A DNA stretch of 64,000 nt. Source: Sedimenticola thiotaurini. Lineage in GTDB: Bacteria; Pseudomonadota; Gammaproteobacteria; Chromatiales; Chromatiaceae. Below the pieces are notes generated by a model that saw nothing but the letters and a program-made list of their open reading frames with translations, ran no database searches and was not told the origin of the DNA. Position 1 is the stretch's first letter. Each line of letters opens with the position of its first letter. The translations under genes were made by a program, and so were the position numbers. The stretch is taken from the NCBI RefSeq assembly GCF_001007875.1, contig NZ_CP011412.1, forward strand, positions 1,240,001 to 1,304,000, written 5' to 3'. Positions 56,401 to 64,000 of this stretch are shown here, one piece after another.

Positions 56401-57585
56401 CTACCCGCCCAAACCGGTGGCCAGGTCACGCTGGATATCCTCGATATCCTCCAACCCCACCGCAATACGCAACAGCCCCTCTTCGATGCCGGCCGAACGG
56501 CGCTCCTCATCTGTAAGCTTGCCGTGGGTGGTGGTGGCCGGGTGGGTAATGGTGGTCTTGGTATCCCCCAGGTTGGCGGTAATGGAGATCATCCGGGTAG
56601 CATCGATCAGGCGCCAGGCCTGCTCTCGCCCACCCTTCACCACAAACGAGAGCATGCCACCGGCGGCCTTCTGCTGACGCTGCGCCAGGTCGTGTTGCGG
56701 GTGGCTGGGGAGTCCGGGGTAATAGACCCGTTCAACCGCCGCCTGCTGCTCCAGCCAGCGGGCCAGGGCCAGTGCATTCTCGGAATGGGCCAGCATACGC
56801 AGACGCAGGGTCTCCAATCCTTTCAGGAACACCCAGGCATTGAATGGACTCATGGTCGGGCCCGCAGTACGCAGGAAACCGAACACCTCCTCCCCCACCC
56901 GCTTGGCATCGCCCACTACGGCACCGCCGACACAACGCCCCTGCCCATCCAGGTACTTGGTGGCGGAATGAATCACGATATCCGCCCCCAACGCCAACGG
57001 TTGCTGCAGGGCCGGAGTGCAGAAACAGTTGTCCACCACCAGCAACAGACCATGGGAGTGGGCCAGATCCGCCAGGACCGCTATATCGCCCAGTTCAGTG
57101 AGTGGATTGGACGGGGTCTCGGCGTACAGCAGACGGGTATTGGGACCAATCGCCGCCTCCCAGGCGGCCAGATCGTTCAACGGTACATAACTGGTCGTGA
57201 TGCCCATTCTGGACAGGTACTTGTTGAACAGGGCATTGGTGGCGCCGAAAATGCTGCGGGATGAGACGATGTGATCTCCCGATTGCAACAGCGCCATGCA
57301 GGTGGAGAGAATTGCCGACATACCGGAGGCGGTGGCAACACAGGCTTCGCCCCCTTCCAGGGCGGCCAGACGCTGTTCAAAACAGGTCACGGTCGGATTG
57401 GTGAAACGGGAGTAGATGTTACCCGGCTCATCACCGCTGAATCGGGCCGCCGCCTCGGCAGCACTCTGAAACACAAAGCTGGAGGTGGTGAATATGGGTT
57501 CGGAATGTTCGCCCTCGGCGGTGCGGTTGTGTCCGGCCCTGATCGCTCGTGTCGCCAAGCCCCACTCGTCTTTCGCCTGTGCCAT
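56401..57585 (-). CDS. metZ: O-succinylhomoserine sulfhydrylase
   Basis: The 394-residue PLP enzyme of the Cys/Met family makes homocysteine directly from O-succinylhomoserine and sulfide. The PLP lysine lies in HSATKYLDGQGR. The ARAGHNRTAEGEHSEPIFTTSS start (residues 16-37, in parts) and length match MetZ rather than MetB. Its leader carries a SAM-II-like riboswitch and a terminator/antiterminator pair, so expression should fall when SAM is abundant. The methyltransferase gene follows in the same operon. Confidence 0.9.
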   Translation of the reverse strand: MAQAKDEWGLATRAIRAGHNRTAEGEHSEPIFTTSSFVFQSAAEAAARFSGDEPGNIYSRFTNPTVTCFEQRLAALEGGEACVATASGMSAILSTCMALLQSGDHIVSSRSIFGATNALFNKYLSRMGITTSYVPLNDLAAWEAAIGPNTRLLYAETPSNPLTELGDIAVLADLAHSHGLLLVVDNCFCTPALQQPLALGADIVIHSATKYLDGQGRCVGGAVVGDAKRVGEEVFGFLRTAGPTMSPFNAWVFLKGLETLRLRMLAHSENALALARWLEQQAAVERVYYPGLPSHPQHDLAQRQQKAAGGMLSFVVKGGREQAWRLIDATRMISITANLGDTKTTITHPATTTHGKLTDEERRSAGIEEGLLRIAVGLEDIEDIQRDLATGLGG

Positions 57586-57602
57586 TTAGGGATACCTTTA
57601 CT

Positions 57603-57659
57603 GGAATAAAAAAACAGCGGGCATGAAAAAACCCGCCTGGCCGCACAGCCAAAGCAGGT
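57603..57659 (-). terminator. metZ leader terminator with competing antiterminator
   Basis: On the minus strand GCGGG (57636-57632) and CCCGC (57621-57617) form a terminator followed by TGTTTTTTTATT. An upstream ACCTGCTT (57659-57652) can instead pair with AGGCGGGT (57638-57631), blocking the terminator stem. The U-run ends about 20 bases before the metZ start. Confidence 0.7.
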
Positions 57660-57718
57660 GTTCCTCGCTTTAGCCGCATTTTTATAGCGCCCGCAATCTG
57701 AGATAAATCGGCGCTCCC
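57660..57718 (-). promoter_or_regulatory. SAM-II-like riboswitch upstream of metZ
   Basis: On the minus strand a perfect 6-bp helix AGCGCC/GGCGCT (57715-57710 with 57691-57686) encloses a loop starting GATTTAT and containing ATTGC. It is followed by ATAAAAATG and GCTAAAGC (57674-57667). Order, helix length and the conserved loop and 3' segment match my recollection of the SAM-II pseudoknot aptamer. SAM-II is best known from alphaproteobacteria. Position before a methionine gene and a terminator supports the call. Confidence 0.75.
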
Positions 57719-57772
57719 GCAAAGACTAGGCTGTCCGCTGGAGAGTGTCAAGCTGTTGCAGATGGGTCGGGG

Positions 57773-58243
57773 TCACTCAAACAGTTCGAGATATTCGCCA
57801 TAGCCCTCCGCCTCCAGTGATTCCCGCGGAATAAAGCGCAGTGAGGCAGAATTGATACAGTAACGCAACCCGGTGGGGGCCGGGCCATCTGGGAACAGGT
57901 GACCAAGATGGGAGTCGCCGTTTTTGCTGCGTACCTCGATGCGCTCCATGAACAGCTTATTATCCTTGCGTTCCACGATATGGGCCGGATCCACCGGTCG
58001 GGTGAAACTGGGCCAACCGGTGCCGGAATCAAACTTGTCCCGGGAAGAGAACAGCGGCTCGCCACTCACCACGTCCACATAGAGTCCGTCCCGTTTTTCA
58101 TCCCAGAACTCATTCTGGAACGGCCGTTCGGTTCCCTCCTGCTGAGTCACCTGGTACTGGAGATCGGTCAGGCGTCCGCGCAGATCGTCATCCGTGGGGC
58201 GTTCAAAGGGGGATGTTTTTTTGCTCGGGTTTTCACTGGACAT
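57773..58243 (-). CDS. msrB: methionine-R-sulfoxide reductase B
   Basis: The 156-residue enzyme repairs methionine-R-sulfoxide. The catalytic C129 is in [13 protein letters not shown], with SGTGWPSF and HLGHLFPDG also present. The two CxxC pairs that bind structural zinc in many MsrB proteins are missing, so it is the zinc-free form. A resolving cysteine is not obvious, since C129 is the only cysteine. Confidence 0.94.
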   Translation of the reverse strand: MSSENPSKKTSPFERPTDDDLRGRLTDLQYQVTQQEGTERPFQNEFWDEKRDGLYVDVVSGEPLFSSRDKFDSGTGWPSFTRPVDPAHIVERKDNKLFMERIEVRSKNGDSHLGHLFPDGPAPTGLRYCINSASLRFIPRESLEAEGYGEYLELFE

Positions 58244-58546
58244 ACTGTTCTCCTGGAATCTGTCTGATAGCTATAGCTCAATCACCGGCCAATAAAAACC
58301 TGATAATTGTGGGGTTCCAGCTTCGCCACCAGGCGATAATCATTTCGAACTGACAACAAAAACCCCTTGGATTTCAAGTTATATAGACCTTACTCAATAA
58401 AATTCAATCGGTTACATCTGCGACTATCGGTAACTGTCAAACTATCAATGGGTTAATTGTGTTATCTCTCGTTAATTGCTTGTTGCTGCACCGCATTATC
58501 GAGGGTACTGTAGTGCCCCTTCGAGACATACCGGCGAGTTATAGTT
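58244..58546. other. intergenic region between msrB and phaZ
   Basis: A 303-base AT-rich stretch between divergent genes. It should contain both promoters; no operator, repeat or gene was recognised. Confidence 0.5.
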
Positions 58547-59707
58547 ATGCTTTACAACCTCCACGCCATGGGCGCTTTCTGGGCCCGTTCGGTCAATTTC
58601 TATGCTTTTATCAATGCCGCGTTAACCAAAGACAATCCCTGGTTAAAACAGTGGCATGCGGCGAGCCGCCTGCTGGAACGCTATACCCGTCCCTACTCCC
58701 GTCCCGCCTTCGACCTGGATATCGAAGAGCAGGTCGTGATCCGCAACCCGTTCGGAGATCTGCTGCGCTTCGGCACCCCGGATCCAACCAAACCCAATCT
58801 GCTCATGGTCGCTCCCATGTCCGGTCACTACGCCACCCTGTTGCGGGGCACCGTCCGGGAGTTCATGCACGACCACAACGTCTACATCACCGACTGGCAC
58901 GACGCCGGCAGCGTTCCGTTGTCAGAAGGTCGCTTTACCCTGGACACCTATGTGAACTATCTGCGTCAGTACATCCGCTACTTCGACGGTGATGTGCACC
59001 TGATGGCGGTCTGCCAGCCCTCGGTCCCGGCCATGGCGGCTGTCGCCCTGATGTCGGAAGACCAGGAACAGGTACCCCGCAGCATGATCCTGATGGGTGG
59101 CCCTGTGGATACCCGCAAGACCCCGACCGAAGTGAACGATTTTGCCGAGAACCGTGACCTGAACTGGTTCAAGCGCCACACCATTCACACGGTGCCGATG
59201 AATCGTCGCGGTGCCGGTCGCAGCGTCTATCCCGGCTTCCTGCAGCTGGCCGGTTTCCTCTCCATGAACCTGGACCGGCACATCTCGGCCCATCACGACT
59301 ACTTTGATCACCTGGTCTCAGGTGATGGAGACAGCGCAGCCCAGCACGAGGCATTTTACGACGAGTATCTGGCTGTCATGGATCTGGACGCCCCTTTCTA
59401 CCTGGAGACGATCCAGAAGGTTTTCCTGGAACACCATCTGCCGAAAGGGATCCTGGAGTGCAACGGCAGGCTGGTAAAACCGGAGCTGATCAAGGATACC
59501 GCCCTGATGACCATCGAAGGGGAGCTGGACGATATCACCGGTCCGGGGCAGACCCAGGCGGCGCACAAGCTCTGTCCGGCGGCGCCACTGCACGAGCATC
59601 TGACCCAGCCAAGCGTCGGCCACTACGGCATCTTCAATGGCCGCCGCTTCCGCGAGGAGATCGCACCCCGGATTCGCGCCTTTATCAACCAGGTCGATGA
59701 CAACTAG
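58547..59707 (+). CDS. phaZ: intracellular polyhydroxyalkanoate depolymerase
   Basis: This 386-residue alpha/beta hydrolase mobilises stored poly-3-hydroxybutyrate. The nucleophile is Cys156 in MAVCQPSV, as in intracellular PHB depolymerases, with the motif LLMVAPMSGHYATLLRG for the oxyanion region and the His in SVGHYGIFNGRRF near the end. It has no signal peptide, so it acts in the cytoplasm. A terminator follows. The organism presumably stores PHB, although no synthase gene is in the window. Confidence 0.93.
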   Translation: MLYNLHAMGAFWARSVNFYAFINAALTKDNPWLKQWHAASRLLERYTRPYSRPAFDLDIEEQVVIRNPFGDLLRFGTPDPTKPNLLMVAPMSGHYATLLRGTVREFMHDHNVYITDWHDAGSVPLSEGRFTLDTYVNYLRQYIRYFDGDVHLMAVCQPSVPAMAAVALMSEDQEQVPRSMILMGGPVDTRKTPTEVNDFAENRDLNWFKRHTIHTVPMNRRGAGRSVYPGFLQLAGFLSMNLDRHISAHHDYFDHLVSGDGDSAAQHEAFYDEYLAVMDLDAPFYLETIQKVFLEHHLPKGILECNGRLVKPELIKDTALMTIEGELDDITGPGQTQAAHKLCPAAPLHEHLTQPSVGHYGIFNGRRFREEIAPRIRAFINQVDDN

Positions 59708-60372
59708 GCAGTTCCCTGGTGGAAACCCGCCACCGAATCTAAACCGACAATTCCAGGGTGGGCACCATCTCCGTGCCCACCTTTCCATATCATCCTCACC
59801 TGCATCCCGACCTAACAGTCCACCCGCCTGTGCTTGGAAAAGCACGCCATCCAGTTCCATTAACTTCGTCTTGACCCCTGTCTGAACAGCCGCTAACGGG
59901 CCACTGCTACCGTCCCCGGATGAACATGCCGGCAACGGATCGGTGCCGGCCCCGGCCCAGGGGCAGTCCCGTTAAACTTGACGCATTTACTAAGGTATTT
60001 TATCGTCTGACTGTAACGCGCCTCACCCAGGCCGTTACCAAGCACTGATAGGAGGCCCCAAAAGGGCCTCGATCAGCCCGAACCGACCGGTCCGGGCAGC
60101 AACCAAAAGCGGCGACCCCGCGTTGGAGAACTGAAAAATGATAAATGCCACATCCACCCGGTGGACCTGTCCACCCGACCATCCCTACCACCCATCCAGT
60201 TACGCGGCCTCTCCCGGCCAATCCGCACCGATCAGCTAGCCGCAACGTCTGATCGATTTAAACAGGCCGCACGACCAAGGTGCAGCGGTTCACGCCGTTG
60301 CCTGGTATCTGATCGTCGGCGACTGACTCTATCGGGCCACCGGGCCCGAAGCAGGCCTTGGGAGATCCTCAT
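59708..60372. other. long intergenic region before the oxidoreductase gene
   Basis: 665 bases without a credible gene. They hold the phaZ terminator (59757-59784) and two other small hairpins (GTGCTT/AAGCAC at 59830-59845 and GAGGCCC/GGGCCTC at 60052-60070). The length suggests a long 5' leader or regulatory region for the downstream operon. Confidence 0.5.
59757..59784 (+). terminator. terminator of phaZ
   Basis: GGTGGGCAC and GTGCCCACC form a perfect 9-bp stem with a 7-base loop, followed by TTT. Confidence 0.75.
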
Positions 60373-63300
60373 ATGGCATTGGCTGATATCAAACTCGATG
60401 ACAAGTACACCCTGGACACTGGTCGTGTCTACCTGACCGGCGTTCAGGCCCTTACCCGTCTGCCGATGCTGCAGCAGCAGCGCGACCAGCAGGCCGGTCT
60501 CAATACCGCCGGCTTCATTTCAGGCTACCGCGGATCCCCCCTGGGCGGTCTGGACAAGGAGCTCTGGAAAGCAGGCAAATACCTGGATCAACACCACATC
60601 AACTTCCAGCCCGGATTGAATGAAGATATGGCGGCTACTGCTGTCTGGGGCACCCAGCAGGTCAATCTGTTTGAAGGGGCCCGCTATGACGGCGTGTTCA
60701 GCATGTGGTACGGCAAGGGGCCGGGCATTGATCGCTCCGGTGACGTGTTCAAACACGCCAATGCGGCCGGCACTTCGCCCCATGGCGGCGTGCTGGTTAT
60801 CGCCGGGGATGACCACAACAGCAAATCCTCCACCCTGCCGCACCAGACCGAGTACGCCTTTATGGACGCCATGATCCCGGTGCTGAATCCGGCCGGAGTC
60901 CAGGAGATTCTGGATTACGGGCAGATCGGCTGGGCACTGTCCCGCTACTCCGGCTGCTGGGTAGCGCTGAAGACCATTGCCGAAACCGTCGACACCTCCG
61001 CCTCGGTATCCATCGATCCCAAGCGGGTGCAGATCACCATCCCGGACGACTATGAACTGCCGGAGGGCGGACTGAATATCCGTTGGCCCCACACACCGCT
61101 GGAACAGGAGAGCCTGCAACATCGACATCGGCTCTACGCCGCCCTAGCCTTCGCCCGGGTCAACAAGCTGAACCGGATCGTCATCGACACCCCCACCCCC
61201 AGGCTGGGCATCGCCACCACCGGCAAATCCTACCTGGATGTGATGCAGGCGCTGGAGGATCTGGGAATCACTCCGACCATGGCGGCGCAGATCGGCATCC
61301 GCCTGTACAAGATCGGCATGAGCTGGCCCCTGGAGCGCGAAGGAGTGAGACAGTTCGCCGAGGGGCTGGATGAGATCCTGGTGGTGGAGGAGAAACGCGG
61401 CCTGATCGAAAACCAGATCAAGGAGCAGCTGTACAACTGGAAGGAGGCCGTCCGACCAAAGATCGTGGGTAAGTTCGACGAGTCCAACCAGTGGCTGCTG
61501 CCTTCCGCCGGGGAGCTGACACCAGCCCGCATCGCCCGGGTGATCGCCGCCCGGATAGAGCGTTTCCACCAGAGCGAAGTGATCGAGAAGCGACTCCACT
61601 TCCTGCAGAAAAAGGAGGCGGAACTGGCCCTGCCCCGGGTCACCCTGGATCGGGTACCCCACTTCTGCTCCGGCTGTCCCCACAACACCTCCACCCTGCT
61701 GCCTGAAGGGAGCCGGGCCACCGGGGGTATCGGCTGTCACTACATGGCCACCTGGATGGATCGCGGCACCGACACCTTTACCCAGATGGGGGGCGAAGGT
61801 GTACCCTGGATCGGCCAGGCCCCGTTCACCGACACCCCACACATCTTCGCCAACCTGGGTGAAGGCACCTACTTCCACTCCGGTGTGCTGGCGATCCGCG
61901 CCGCCCTGGCGGCCAATGTGAATATCACCTACAAGATCCTCTATAACGACGCGGTGGCCATGACCGGTGGCCAGCCGGTGGACGGCAGCTTCAGCGTCCA
62001 GCAGCTGAGCCGACAACTGGCGGCGGAAGGGGTGAAACGGATCGCCCTGGTCAGCGACGATCCGGACAAGTTCAAGGACCGCACCGAGTTTGCGCCGGAC
62101 ACCACGTTTGATCACCGGGACAACCTGGAAAAAGTGCAGCGCGAGCTACGTGAAACCCCGGGGGTGTCGGTGCTGATCTACGAACAGACCTGTGCCGCCG
62201 AGAAGCGGCGACGGCGCAAGCGGGGGCTGCTGAATGATCCCAAGGTACGTCCCTTTATCAACAGCGCCATCTGCGAGAACTGCGGCGACTGCAGCACCCA
62301 GTCCAACTGCCTGTCGATCATTCCGGTGGAGACCGAGTTCGGTCGCAAACGGGCCATCGATCAATCCTCCTGTAACAAGGACATGCGTTGTGTGGAGGGT
62401 TACTGCCCCAGTTTCGTCACCGTGCACGGCGGCCAGCTGAAACGGGTCGCCAGCCAGCCGGACGGACTGGAGTGGCCCGATCTGCCTCTCCCTGAACTGC
62501 CCGGCCTGGAGCGTCCGCACAACATCCTGCTGACCGGGATCGGCGGCACCGGCGTGGTGACCATCGGCGCCCTGCTTGGCATGGCGGCCCACATCGACGG
62601 CCGCGGCGTCACGGTGCTGGACATGACCGGCCTGGCCCAGAAATACGGTGCCGTGGTGAGTCACATCCGAATTGCCGTAAAACCTGAGGATATCCACGCC
62701 ATGCGCATTGCCGCCGGTCAGGCGGACACCCTGCTGGCCTGCGATCTGGCGGTGGCCACCGGTTTCGAAGCCATGGCCAAGCTGAACCCGGAACGGACCG
62801 ATGCGGTGATCAACAGCCACCAGGCCATGACTTCGGGATTCATCAAACAGAAGGATCTCACTTTCCCGGCCCCGGCCCTGGAGGCCCAACTGGAGAAGAC
62901 CACCCGGCATGCCCAGTTCATCAATGCCAGCCAGCTGGCGGAGTCCCTGCTCGGGGATGCCATCGGCGCCAACCTGTTCATGGTGGGTTTCGCCTGGCAG
63001 AAGGGCTATCTGCCCCTCTCCCTGGAGGCGCTCAAAAAGGCCATCGAACTGAATGGCGTGTCGATCCAGGACAACCTGCGCGCCCTGCTCTGGGGCCGCC
63101 GTGCGGCGGTCGATCTGGAGGCGGTACAGCAGCTGGCCGCGCCGGACAAGCCGGCCGTTGCAGCCCCCAAAACCCTGGATGAGCTGATCGCTCACCGCAG
63201 CCAACACCTGACCGATCACCAGAACGCCGCCTACGCCAGACGCTATCGCCAGCTGGTGGAGCGGGTGCGGGAGCGGGAGCAGGTGCTTGGACTGAGTGGC

Positions 63301-63825
63301 CTGACTGAGGCCGTAGCGGAGAACTATGCCCGCCTGCTCGCCTACAAGGACGAATACGAGGTGGCCCGACTCTACAGCGACCGCGCATTCAGGGAACAGA
63401 TCGCCAACCAGTTCGAAGGCGACTTCCACCTGGAATTCCATTTCGATCCGCCAATCCTGTCGAAGGCTGACCCGGAAACCGGCAAACACCGGAAGCGCCG
63501 GTTTGGCCCCTGGATGCTGAAAATGCTGGGACTGCTGCGACACCTGAAGGTGTTACGCGGCAGTCGCCTGGATCCGTTCGGCAACAATCCCGACCGGCAG
63601 CTGGAACGGGCACTGATCGAGGATTACGAAACCACCCTGGAGACACTGCTCTCTGGGCTGAACAGGGATAACCTGGAGACCGCCATCGCTTTGGCTCGAC
63701 TACCGGAGGAGATTCGTGGTTTCGGCCATGTCAAACAGGCCGCAGCCGAGCAGGCCGCAATCCGACAGCAGGCACTGCTTAACCAATTGCTGGGAAACAC
63801 GCTGGAAGCACAGCAGGCCGCGTGA
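60373..63825 (+). CDS. fused indolepyruvate ferredoxin oxidoreductase family protein
   Basis: The 1150-residue enzyme starts at ATG 60373, eight bases after GGAG. It fuses the subunits of a thiamine-dependent 2-ketoacid oxidoreductase: an N-terminal TPP/ketoacid region (GYRGSPLGGLDKEL, GGIGCHYMATWM), a 4Fe-4S segment (CENCGDCSTQSNCL) and a C-terminal gamma-like domain (GIGGTGVVTIGALLG). It should convert aryl- or branched-chain 2-ketoacids to acyl-CoA with ferredoxin reduction. The next gene is a Leu/Phe-type dehydrogenase that supplies such ketoacids. Confidence 0.93.
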   Translation: MALADIKLDDKYTLDTGRVYLTGVQALTRLPMLQQQRDQQAGLNTAGFISGYRGSPLGGLDKELWKAGKYLDQHHINFQPGLNEDMAATAVWGTQQVNLFEGARYDGVFSMWYGKGPGIDRSGDVFKHANAAGTSPHGGVLVIAGDDHNSKSSTLPHQTEYAFMDAMIPVLNPAGVQEILDYGQIGWALSRYSGCWVALKTIAETVDTSASVSIDPKRVQITIPDDYELPEGGLNIRWPHTPLEQESLQHRHRLYAALAFARVNKLNRIVIDTPTPRLGIATTGKSYLDVMQALEDLGITPTMAAQIGIRLYKIGMSWPLEREGVRQFAEGLDEILVVEEKRGLIENQIKEQLYNWKEAVRPKIVGKFDESNQWLLPSAGELTPARIARVIAARIERFHQSEVIEKRLHFLQKKEAELALPRVTLDRVPHFCSGCPHNTSTLLPEGSRATGGIGCHYMATWMDRGTDTFTQMGGEGVPWIGQAPFTDTPHIFANLGEGTYFHSGVLAIRAALAANVNITYKILYNDAVAMTGGQPVDGSFSVQQLSRQLAAEGVKRIALVSDDPDKFKDRTEFAPDTTFDHRDNLEKVQRELRETPGVSVLIYEQTCAAEKRRRRKRGLLNDPKVRPFINSAICENCGDCSTQSNCLSIIPVETEFGRKRAIDQSSCNKDMRCVEGYCPSFVTVHGGQLKRVASQPDGLEWPDLPLPELPGLERPHNILLTGIGGTGVVTIGALLGMAAHIDGRGVTVLDMTGLAQKYGAVVSHIRIAVKPEDIHAMRIAAGQADTLLACDLAVATGFEAMAKLNPERTDAVINSHQAMTSGFIKQKDLTFPAPALEAQLEKTTRHAQFINASQLAESLLGDAIGANLFMVGFAWQKGYLPLSLEALKKAIELNGVSIQDNLRALLWGRRAAVDLEAVQQLAAPDKPAVAAPKTLDELIAHRSQHLTDHQNAAYARRYRQLVERVREREQVLGLSGLTEAVAENYARLLAYKDEYEVARLYSDRAFREQIANQFEGDFHLEFHFDPPILSKADPETGKHRKRRFGPWMLKMLGLLRHLKVLRGSRLDPFGNNPDRQLERALIEDYETTLETLLSGLNRDNLETAIALARLPEEIRGFGHVKQAAAEQAAIRQQALLNQLLGNTLEAQQAA

Positions 63826-63860
63826 CAACAACCCTGACAAAAAACAAAGGACAATAAGCA

Positions 63861-64000
63861 ATGAAACTGTTTAGCCATCACGAATTCGACAACCATGAAC
63901 AGGTGGTTTTCTGCCATGACAAAACATCGGGGCTGAAGGCCATTATCGCCATCCATAACACTCACCGGGGACCGGCCCTGGGCGGCTGCCGTATGTATCC
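63861..64000 (+). CDS. Glu/Leu/Phe/Val dehydrogenase, N-terminal part
   Basis: Only the first 46 residues are in the window. The segment [17 protein letters not shown], then [20 protein letters not shown], is the N-terminus of leucine/phenylalanine/valine dehydrogenases; the GPALGGCR strand is conserved. It follows the ketoacid oxidoreductase by 35 bases. The products would be 2-ketoacids for that enzyme. Confidence 0.9.
   Translation, partial: MKLFSHHEFDNHEQVVFCHDKTSGLKAIIAIHNTHRGPALGGCRMY

Noticed and set aside
57431-57751. Possible leader peptide upstream of metZ
   Set aside because: The frame runs through the riboswitch and terminator, has no Met-rich stretch and overlaps metZ, so a leader-peptide attenuator is less likely than a riboswitch.
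62146-63543. 465-residue minus-strand frame
   Set aside because: Antisense of the ketoacid oxidoreductase; a GC-driven open frame.

Overview
The window looks like a gammaproteobacterial chromosome of moderately high GC, most plausibly from a sulfur oxidiser that stores sulfur in globules (Chromatiales or a related symbiont lineage; the taxon is inferred). The support is two sulfur-globule-type proteins beside a probable dsrS gene, a Gram-negative envelope gene set, the thrS-infC-rpmI-rplT-pheS-pheT-ihfA-merR order usual in this class, an intracellular PHA depolymerase, and tRNAs with encoded CCA ends.

Layout. 1-2.2 kb is the tail of an integrative element: a DUF3987 primase/helicase cut by the window edge and two zinc-finger accessory proteins, ending in a tRNA-3'-end-like sequence and a terminator. 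2.2-3.9 kb is a small ADP-ribosylglycohydrolase cassette lying between two copies of the same terminator. 4.8-7.1 kb encodes a SulP anion transporter and a tandem UspA protein. 7.1-11.5 kb is an Anbu (proteasome-like) cluster: alpha-E protein, circularly permuted ATP-grasp, Anbu, and a zinc metallopeptidase. 11.6-17.3 kb is a signalling block: a MinD/FleN-like ATPase divergent from an HDOD-histidine kinase and a REC-PAS-GGDEF-EAL protein. 17.6-19.8 kb holds an MFS carrier and a YpfJ-type peptidase.

19.9-24.8 kb is the sulfur block: MoxR ATPase, VWA/metallopeptidase partner, DsrS-like protein and two globule proteins. 26.4-31.3 kb is an envelope module (LTA-synthase-like transferase plus PAP2) divergent from a PmrAB/QseBC-type two-component system, with a PmrA-type box between them. 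Next come lysA, an AsnC regulator, a LysE exporter and rsmE. 35.0-40.0 kb is a cobalamin uptake locus (btuDCF and btuB) with a cobalamin riboswitch before btuB.

41-52 kb is mostly housekeeping: tRNA-Pro, merR, ihfA, pheT, pheS, rplT, rpmI, infC (probable AUC start), thrS, tRNA-Val, PAP2, uvrB. 52-59.7 kb carries a pseudopilin, tRNA-Asn, a WD40 lipoprotein, an FG-GAP protein, DUF2835, a CBS protein, a methyltransferase and metZ; metZ has a SAM-II-like riboswitch followed by an antiterminator/terminator. msrB and phaZ follow. The window ends with a fused indolepyruvate ferredoxin oxidoreductase and the start of a leucine/phenylalanine dehydrogenase, which together could oxidise amino acids to acyl-CoA. 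No rRNA, CRISPR array or intact insertion sequence was seen.
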